A DNA stretch of 9,870 nt from Thermoleophilia bacterium (lineage in GTDB: Bacteria; Actinomycetota; Thermoleophilia; Gaiellales; Gaiellaceae). The notes beneath the pieces are model-generated. The model searched no databases and had not been told where the DNA came from. It was given only the letters and a program-made list of their open reading frames with translations. The stretch spans positions 1 to 9,870 of the forward strand of contig JACVRU010000065.1 of the NCBI GenBank assembly GCA_014534295.1, given 5' to 3'. How positions within the stretch are numbered: position 1 is the first letter of the stretch; the number at the start of each line of letters is the position of its first letter. Positions 1 to 4,136 of this stretch are shown piece by piece. The position numbers and the translations under genes are program-made.

Positions 1-1
1 A

Positions 2-760
2 CTGCGGGAGCTCTCGAAGCACCGCGAGACGCGACGGCGCGAGCGCCGGCGCGCGCAGACGCCGACCGGGGCGCTCGCCGGGTACACGAACGTCGGCAAG
101 TCGACGCTCCTGAACGCGCTCACCGGTGCGGACGTCTCCGTCCGGAACCGCCTGTTCGAGACGCTCGACCCGACGACGCGCGGCTTCGAGGAGGACGGGC
201 GACGTTACCTCGTGACCGACACGGTCGGTTTCATCCGCCGTCTCCCGCACGAGCTCGTCGAGGGCTTCGCCGCCACGCTCGAGGAGACCCTCGTCGCCGA
301 CCTCGTCCTCCACCTGGCCGACGCCTCGGCGCCCGACGAGCGCCTCGCGGAGATGATCGACGCGGTCGAGGACGTCCTCCACGAGATCGGCGCCGACGCC
401 GTGTCGCGGCAGCTCGTCCTCAACAAGGTGGACGCCGTCGACCCGCTGCGCCGGCGCAGGCTCGGCAACGCGTTCCCCAACGCGCTGCTCGTCTCCGCCG
501 CGACGGGCGAGGGCCTGCACGAGCTGCGGGCGCGGATCGCGGAGCACTTCGGGGAGCGCTACGAGCGAGTCAGGCTGCTCGTGCCCTACGACGAGGGTGA
601 GAAGCTCTCGCAGCTGTACGCGCTCGGCGCACCGATCGAGGAGCGCCGCGACCTGCCCGAGGGCGTGCTCGTGCTCGCGCGGCTGCCGCACGCCGAGCTC
701 CGGCGGTTCGCGCCCTATCTCGTCGCGGAGACCGGCAGCGAGGCGGCGCCGGCCCGTTGA
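2..760 (+). CDS. hflX: GTPase HflX, C-terminal part (5' end outside window)
   Basis: HflX is a ribosome-associated GTPase that splits stalled 70S ribosomes, typically under heat or antibiotic stress. The frame is open from base 2 with no start, so the N-terminal HflX domain lies left of the window; 252 residues are visible and the family is usually near 400 or more. The visible part opens with the basic helix before the G domain (repeated RRRERRR). It then shows G1 GYTNVGKST (visible residues 27-35), the family-specific G3 DTVGFIRRLPHELVEGF near base 218, G4 NKVD near base 423 and a G5-like SAATGEGL. The C-terminal tail ends in a small alpha/beta domain. Its stop TGA overlaps the TTG start of dut, so the two are probably co-translated. 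Family assignment is firm because the sequence around DTVGF is diagnostic for HflX rather than Era or Obg. Confidence 0.95.
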   Translation: MRELSKHRETRRRERRRAQTPTGALAGYTNVGKSTLLNALTGADVSVRNRLFETLDPTTRGFEEDGRRYLVTDTVGFIRRLPHELVEGFAATLEETLVADLVLHLADASAPDERLAEMIDAVEDVLHEIGADAVSRQLVLNKVDAVDPLRRRRLGNAFPNALLVSAATGEGLHELRARIAEHFGERYERVRLLVPYDEGEKLSQLYALGAPIEERRDLPEGVLVLARLPHAELRRFAPYLVAETGSEAAPAR

Positions 761-1188
761 CGAGCCTGCCCGTCCGCCGGCTGCGGCCGGAGGCCGTGCT
801 TCCGAGCCGGGCCTACGCGGGCGACGCCGGGCTCGACCTCGCGGCCGCGGAGAGGGCCGTCCTGGGACCGGGGGAGCGGGCGGTCGTCGGCACGGGGCTG
901 GCTGTGGCCGTCCCGGAAGGCCACGCGGCCTTCGTCCAGCCGCGCTCGGGACTGGCCGCGCGGCACGGGATCACGATCGTGAACGCGCCGGGTCTCGTCG
1001 ACGCGGGCTACCGCGGCGAGGTGATGGTCGTCCTGCTCAACACCGGCGACGAGTCGTTCGAAGTCGAGCCCGGGATGCGGATCGCCCAGCTCGTCGTGCT
1101 CCCGGTGGCGCCGGCCGAGCCGGTGGAGGTGGAGGAGTTGCCCGCGACCGAACGAGGCGAGCGCGGCCACGGGTCGTCGGGCCGGTGA
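757..1188 (+). CDS. dut: dUTP diphosphatase (dUTPase), trimeric type
   Basis: Hydrolyses dUTP to dUMP and pyrophosphate in the cytoplasm, keeping uracil out of DNA and supplying dUMP for thymidylate synthesis. The 143-residue length fits the homotrimeric family. All five motifs are visible: 1 AGDAGLDL (21-28), 2 PRSGLAARHGI (62-72), 3 NAPGLVDAGYRGE (76-88, with catalytic Asp82 and Tyr85), 4 PGMRIAQ, and 5 RGERGHGSSG (133-142). Motif 5 has His where many homologues have the uracil-stacking Phe; the mycobacterial enzyme has the same GHGSSG. It also has Arg in the usual RGxGG position, and the protein stops one residue later. The TTG start at 757 is chosen because it overlaps the hflX stop as TTGA and gives a normal N-terminus. 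The 3' end overlaps the next gene as GTGA. Confidence 0.95.
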   Translation: MTSLPVRRLRPEAVLPSRAYAGDAGLDLAAAERAVLGPGERAVVGTGLAVAVPEGHAAFVQPRSGLAARHGITIVNAPGLVDAGYRGEVMVVLLNTGDESFEVEPGMRIAQLVVLPVAPAEPVEVEELPATERGERGHGSSGR

Positions 1189-1655
1189 CGGCCGAGCCCC
1201 GGATCCGCGTCTCCGCGATCCTGCGCTGGCGCGGCCGGATGCTGCTGATCCGGCACGAAAAGGACTCGCGCGACGTCTGGCTGCTGCCGGGCGGCGGCGT
1301 CCGCGTGGGGGAGAGCCTCACGCGCGCGCTCCTGCGGGAGCTGGTCGAGGAGCTGGGCCTGTTCGGCGCGGGCGGCCAGCTGCCCGTCGAGGGGCCCGTG
1401 GCGCTCGTGGACTCGATCGCGCCGCGTCGGAAGCTCCTGCCCGAGAAGCACGTCGTCCACGTCATCTTCGCCGGGCACCTGCCGGAGAGCTCGCTGGAGG
1501 CGGTCACGTCGCAGGACGCCGCCGTTCGGGGCCACCGCCTCTTCGAGCCGGACGAGCTCGACGGGATCGTGCTCCACCCGCCGATCAAGCGCTTCCTGCA
1601 GCGCTGGCGGCCCGGCGACCCTACGGTTTATCTGGGCTCCCTCTGGGCTCCATGA
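1185..1655 (+). CDS. Nudix hydrolase
   Basis: A Nudix-fold pyrophosphohydrolase of 156 residues; the family cleaves nucleoside diphosphate-linked substrates such as oxidised dNTPs, ADP-ribose or nucleotide sugars. The Nudix box is complete at residues 37-59: G37, five residues, E43, seven residues, then REL-VEELGL with the metal-binding Glu cluster at 52, 55 and 56. The substrate cannot be read from the sequence. Proximity to dut suggests nucleotide-pool cleaning, which is an inference. The GTG start at 1185 overlaps the dut stop as GTGA and puts the first beta strand (IRVSAILRWRGRMLLIRH) at a normal place. The reading frame is open far upstream, but that part is a shadow of hflX and dut. The last codons lie in an 11-bp tandem duplication, so the C-terminal tail may be recent. 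Confidence 0.92.
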   Translation: MTAEPRIRVSAILRWRGRMLLIRHEKDSRDVWLLPGGGVRVGESLTRALLRELVEELGLFGAGGQLPVEGPVALVDSIAPRRKLLPEKHVVHVIFAGHLPESSLEAVTSQDAAVRGHRLFEPDELDGIVLHPPIKRFLQRWRPGDPTVYLGSLWAP

Positions 1656-1660
1656 CGCGC

Positions 1661-1677
1661 CGGAAGCTGCGCTTCCG
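1661..1677. terminator. hairpin after the Nudix gene
   Basis: A perfect 7-bp stem, CGGAAGC paired with GCTTCCG around a TGC loop, begins 6 bases after the Nudix stop. There is no T-run, as is common for high-GC Gram-positive terminators, so termination is inferred from position and stem strength only. The neighbouring GC palindrome at 1675-1688 could form a competing stem. Confidence 0.45.
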
Positions 1678-1709
1678 CCGCGCGGCGGGCCTGGAGGGCT
1701 GCCTGGGTA

Positions 1710-1737
1710 CGTGCGGGAGAGCGCCGTCTCGCGCACG
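1710..1737. terminator. strong hairpin between convergent genes
   Basis: Bases 1710-1715 (CGTGCG) pair with 1732-1737 (CGCACG), and after one G/G mismatch 1717-1720 (GAGA) pairs with 1727-1730 (TCTC), leaving the loop GCGCCG. That is ten base pairs in all. It lies in the middle of the gap between the Nudix gene and gatD, so it could stop transcription from either side. No T-tract flanks it, and its role is inferred. Confidence 0.35.
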
Positions 1738-1779
1738 CGTCTTGACGACACGGCGTAGCGGTTCGAGTCCCTGCGCGCG

Positions 1780-1796
1780 CGGGCGCTTCGCGCCCG
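1780..1796. terminator. GC hairpin downstream of gatD (convergent)
   Basis: CGGGCGC pairs perfectly with GCGCCCG around a TTC loop, about 28 bases beyond the gatD stop on the minus strand. The right arm is part of an overlapping 12-base palindrome GCGCCCGGGCGC (1790-1801). It most likely ends the murT-gatD transcript or acts in both directions; there is no T-run. Confidence 0.4.
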
Positions 1797-1823
1797 GGCG
1801 CTCCGTGCGACCGCAGCGACGGC

Positions 1824-2573
1824 CTAGTCGCGGCCGCCCCGCTGGCGTGCCCTCGCAGCCGCCAGCTCGTGGGCACGCCGCTCCAGCTCGTCCGGGAGCG
1901 GCTCGAGCTCCGGCGGCTCCCCGAGCCGGTGCGCGAGCGCCTGGGCGAGGATCCAGTCCGCGAACCAGGGATTGCGCGGCAGCAGCGGGCCGTGGAGGTA
2001 CGTTCCGACAGCGCGCCCGAGCCGGCAGCCCTCGTGGCCGGAGCGGCCGTCGTTTCCGAAGCCGTGCACGACCCGGCCGAGCGGCTCCGCGCCCTCGTCC
2101 AGCAACGTGCGGCCGGCGTGGTTCTCGAAGCCGGCCAGTGTGTGCCGCTCGCCGGGCTCCAGCTCGCACTCGAGCAGCATGTCGCCGATCATGCGCCGCT
2201 CGCCCGCCACGGTCTCGAGCGGGAAGATCCCGGCGCCCGGAAGGTCGGCGCCCGCGCGGTCGCGGTAGAAGCGGCCGAGCAGCTGATAGCCGCCGCAGAC
2301 CGCCAGCAGGGCGGCGCCGCCGTCGAGCGCGGCGTGGATCTCGTCGGAGCGCGCGGCGAGGTCGGGTGCGATCAGCGCCTGCTCGCGGTCCTGGCCGCCG
2401 CCGACGTAGAGGAGATCGTGCTCGCCGGGGACGAGCGGGTCGCCGAGGCTGATCGCGCGCACGTCGAGCTCGTGGCCGCGCCGGGCGGCGCGCCAGGAGA
2501 GGACGGCCATGTTGCCCCGGTCGGCGTAGATGTTCAGGTAGTCCGGGTACAGATGCCCGACGGTGACTCTCAC
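1824..2573 (-). CDS. gatD: Lipid II isoglutaminyl synthase, glutaminase subunit GatD
   Basis: The glutamine amidotransferase half of the MurT/GatD complex. It releases ammonia from glutamine, and MurT uses it to amidate the alpha-carboxyl of D-Glu in lipid II, giving D-isoglutamine before peptidoglycan cross-linking. The protein is 249 residues with the class I, CobB/CobQ-like fold. The N-terminus HLYPDYLNIYADRGN matches the GatD family, followed by GGGQDREQA (58-66), the nucleophile in AVCGGYQLLG (Cys93), FENHAGRT (149-156) and the catalytic His in GTYLHGP (His194). The acid of the triad is expected from MurT. The GTG start at 2573 overlaps the murT stop as GTGA and has GGGAGG 7 bases upstream (2581-2586), which decides the start; the open frame continuing upstream is a shadow of murT. 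It is co-transcribed with murT. Confidence 0.95.
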   Translation of the reverse strand: MRVTVGHLYPDYLNIYADRGNMAVLSWRAARRGHELDVRAISLGDPLVPGEHDLLYVGGGQDREQALIAPDLAARSDEIHAALDGGAALLAVCGGYQLLGRFYRDRAGADLPGAGIFPLETVAGERRMIGDMLLECELEPGERHTLAGFENHAGRTLLDEGAEPLGRVVHGFGNDGRSGHEGCRLGRAVGTYLHGPLLPRNPWFADWILAQALAHRLGEPPELEPLPDELERRAHELAAARARQRGGRD

Positions 2574-3946
2574 GCCGCGGCCTCCCAGTAGGGACGGACG
2601 TAGCCGCGCTCGCCGACGATCTTCCGGAGTGCGAGCATCGCCGTGTACGTGGGGAGCACCACGAGCTCTCCCCCCGGGGGCGTCAGCTCCAGGCCGCGGT
2701 CGAGCGCCTGCGCGAGGTCCGGCACTACCTCGACCGCCTCGCGGGGGAGGCCGGCGTAAGCGAACCGCAGCGCCAGCTCCGGTGCCCGCCCGCCCGCCGC
2801 GACGAGCTGCTCGAGGCCCTCGAGCAGCGGCTCGAAGTCGACGTCCCAGATCCAGGAGACGTCCTGGCCGTCCGCGATTGCGTCGTTCAGCGCGACGACG
2901 GCCAGTCGCGGCGCGCCTGCGCCGACGAGCGTGCGCACGGCCTCGTTCGCCCCGGCGGGGTTCTTGACCAGCAGAACGAGCAGCCGGCGGTCGCCGACCT
3001 CGATCCGCTCCGCGCGTCCGAAGGCGGCGCTGAAGCGGCCGAGCCCCGCGACGATCTCGTCTGCGGACGCGCCCAGCTCCCGCGAGAGGGCGGCGGCGGC
3101 TACCGCGGTGTAGACGTTGTAGAGGCCGGGGAGCGCGATCGTCACCCGGCGGGTCACGTCGCCGAGCTCGAGGTCGAAGGTCGCGCGCTCCAGCCCCTCG
3201 AGCTCGATCGCTCGCGCCGCGACGTCGAGTGCGGGCCGCGCGTGGCCGCAGCTCGGGCACCGGTAGTCGCCCAGGTGGCCGACGTAGGCGGCGGCGTATT
3301 CGTACGGTGCGCCGCAGCGCACGCAGTACTTCGAGTCGGCGGCGTGCTGGAGGGCCGGGCGCGCCTGAGCCGGGTCGTCGAGGCCGAAGGAGACGCCGCG
3401 TGCGGCCGCGGAGGCCAGGTCTCCGACCACCGGGTCGTCCGCGTTCACGATCACCGTTGTGCCCTCTCCGAGCGCGGCAACGGTCTCGCGCCAGCGGCCG
3501 GCGACGAGCTCCAGCTCCCCGTAGCGGTCGAGCTGGTCGCGAAAGAGGTTGCCGAGGCAGAGCGCGCGCGGGCGGACGCGGCGCGCGACCTCGGGGAGCG
3601 CACCTTCGTCGACCTCGAGCAGCCCCAGCTCCGCGCCCCCGGAGTCGAGGAGCGTAGAGGCGACACCGCTGATCAGGTTGGCTCCGGACCGGTTGTGGGC
3701 GAGCCGCACGCGGGGCCTGAGGATCTCCGCGGTCATCGCCGCCGTCGTCGTCTTCCCGTTCGTCGCGGAGACGAGTGCCGTCCCGAGCGGCAGACGCGCG
3801 GCGAGTCGGTCGATCGCGCCGGGATCCAGCTTCGAGAGCAGCTTGCCGGGGATGGTCGTGCCGCCGCCGGTGCCCGCGGCGCGGGAGAGCCTCGCGGTCG
3901 CCCGCGCCGCGGCGATCTCGAGCGAGAGCGGGACTCCGAGGCGCAT
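2570..3946 (-). CDS. murT: Lipid II isoglutaminyl synthase, Mur-ligase-like subunit MurT
   Basis: The ATP-dependent synthase half of MurT/GatD: it activates the D-Glu alpha-carboxyl of lipid II and transfers GatD-derived ammonia, acting at the cytoplasmic membrane face. The protein is 458 residues with Mur ligase architecture. The P-loop ATNGKTTT lies at 61-68, and a middle-domain region contains LLEVDEGALPEV and NLFRDQLDRYGE. A MurT-specific Cys4 zinc ribbon (C208, C211, C230, C233) is inserted in the central domain. The C-terminal DUF1727 domain contains NDAIADGQDVSWIWDVDFE (354-372), the segment that in known MurT provides the Asp completing the GatD triad. The ATG at 3946 follows a TACGCT box by 6 bases and has no Shine-Dalgarno, so the mRNA is probably leaderless. 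It overlaps gatD by 4 bases. The family assignment is firm. Confidence 0.95.
   Translation of the reverse strand: MRLGVPLSLEIAAARATARLSRAAGTGGGTTIPGKLLSKLDPGAIDRLAARLPLGTALVSATNGKTTTAAMTAEILRPRVRLAHNRSGANLISGVASTLLDSGGAELGLLEVDEGALPEVARRVRPRALCLGNLFRDQLDRYGELELVAGRWRETVAALGEGTTVIVNADDPVVGDLASAAARGVSFGLDDPAQARPALQHAADSKYCVRCGAPYEYAAAYVGHLGDYRCPSCGHARPALDVAARAIELEGLERATFDLELGDVTRRVTIALPGLYNVYTAVAAAALSRELGASADEIVAGLGRFSAAFGRAERIEVGDRRLLVLLVKNPAGANEAVRTLVGAGAPRLAVVALNDAIADGQDVSWIWDVDFEPLLEGLEQLVAAGGRAPELALRFAYAGLPREAVEVVPDLAQALDRGLELTPPGGELVVLPTYTAMLALRKIVGERGYVRPYWEAAA
2581..2586 (-). promoter_or_regulatory. Shine-Dalgarno site of gatD
   Basis: Read on the minus strand this is GGGAGG, 7 bases before the GTG at 2573 and inside the last codons of murT. 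It fixes the gatD start within a long open frame and shows that gatD has its own ribosome site as well as the GTGA coupling. Confidence 0.75.
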
Positions 3947-3952
3947 GGGCCG

Positions 3953-3958
3953 AGCGTA
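3953..3958 (-). promoter_or_regulatory. -10 box of murT, leaderless
   Basis: Minus-strand TACGCT (TANNNT form) ends 6 bases before the murT ATG, which would place the transcription start at or next to the start codon. No convincing -35 hexamer is seen 16-18 bases upstream, where the palindromic repeat sits instead. This suggests the promoter depends on a regulator, which is an inference. Confidence 0.45.
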
Positions 3959-3975
3959 CCCCGATCGGGGGAATC
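3957..3975. repeat. palindromic operator-like repeat, copy 1
   Basis: TACCCCGATCGGGGGAATC contains a perfect 12-base palindrome CCCCGATCGGGG (3959-3970). It matches copy 2 at 16 of 19 positions with a 27-bp period. It abuts the murT -10 box on one strand and lies upstream of the GGDEF/HD-GYP gene on the other. It is probably a dimeric regulator site; the protein is unknown. Confidence 0.55.
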
Positions 3976-3983
3976 CCAGGAGC

Positions 3984-4002
3984 TACCCCGTGCGGGGGAT
4001 TC
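3984..4002. repeat. palindromic operator-like repeat, copy 2
   Basis: TACCCCGTGCGGGGGATTC is a direct repeat of copy 1, with inverted arms CCCCG and CGGGG around a two-base centre. If the plus-strand -10 is TACCGT at 4023-4028, the centres of the two copies would fall near -42 and -69, a common activator arrangement. This placement is inferred. Confidence 0.5.
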
Positions 4003-4022
4003 GCGGCCGCCCCAAGGCGTTC

Positions 4023-4028
4023 TACCGT
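4023..4028 (+). promoter_or_regulatory. possible -10 box for the GGDEF/HD-GYP gene
   Basis: TACCGT has the TANNNT form, but no good -35 hexamer precedes it; copy 2 of the palindromic repeat ends 20 bases upstream. It is offered because it would give a short 5' leader before the GGGAGGA site at 4063. Evidence is weak. Confidence 0.2.
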
Positions 4029-4062
4029 CCGGCCGATACGCCGTTGGTGATGGCGCTCGTGC

Positions 4063-4136
4063 GGGAGGACGCTGCGGTGAGACGATCAGAGAGTCACGAC
4101 GGGCTGCTGCCCCCTCCGACGAGGTCGGCGTCCTGA
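4063..4136 (+). other. Shine-Dalgarno plus 19-codon frame ahead of the GGDEF/HD-GYP gene
   Basis: GGGAGGA (4063-4069) stands 7 bases before a GTG at 4077, the best ribosome site in the region. The frame from that GTG (VRRSESHDGLLPPPTRSAS) stops at TGA 4134-4136. That TGA overlaps CTG 4133, which is in the frame of the large membrane protein. One extra C in the C5 run at 4110-4114 would join this beginning to the large gene without a break. It is therefore either the true 5' end separated by a one-base deletion, or a short leader peptide coupled to a CTG start, or chance. The first reading seems likeliest to me. Confidence 0.4.

Noticed and set aside
597..1184. Long arginine-rich N-terminal extension of the Nudix reading frame
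   Set aside because: It overlaps hflX and dut in another frame and has no family resemblance. The Nudix fold starts after GTG 1185.
1711..1781. A possible tRNA gene on the plus strand around GTTCGAGTCC
   Set aside because: A 7-bp acceptor with one mismatch can be drawn, but the T-stem has two mismatches and a wobble. No D-stem or proper anticodon loop forms, and the spacing is about 11 bases too long.
1652..2452. Plus-strand frame of 266 codons beginning in the Nudix stop region
   Set aside because: It is antisense to gatD over most of its length, arginine/proline-rich, without recognisable domains.
3242..4132. Upstream extension of the GGDEF/HD-GYP frame through murT, starting at ATG 3242
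   Set aside because: It runs antisense to the well-supported murT coding sequence and translates to arginine/glycine-rich noise, so the true gene begins near 4077-4133.
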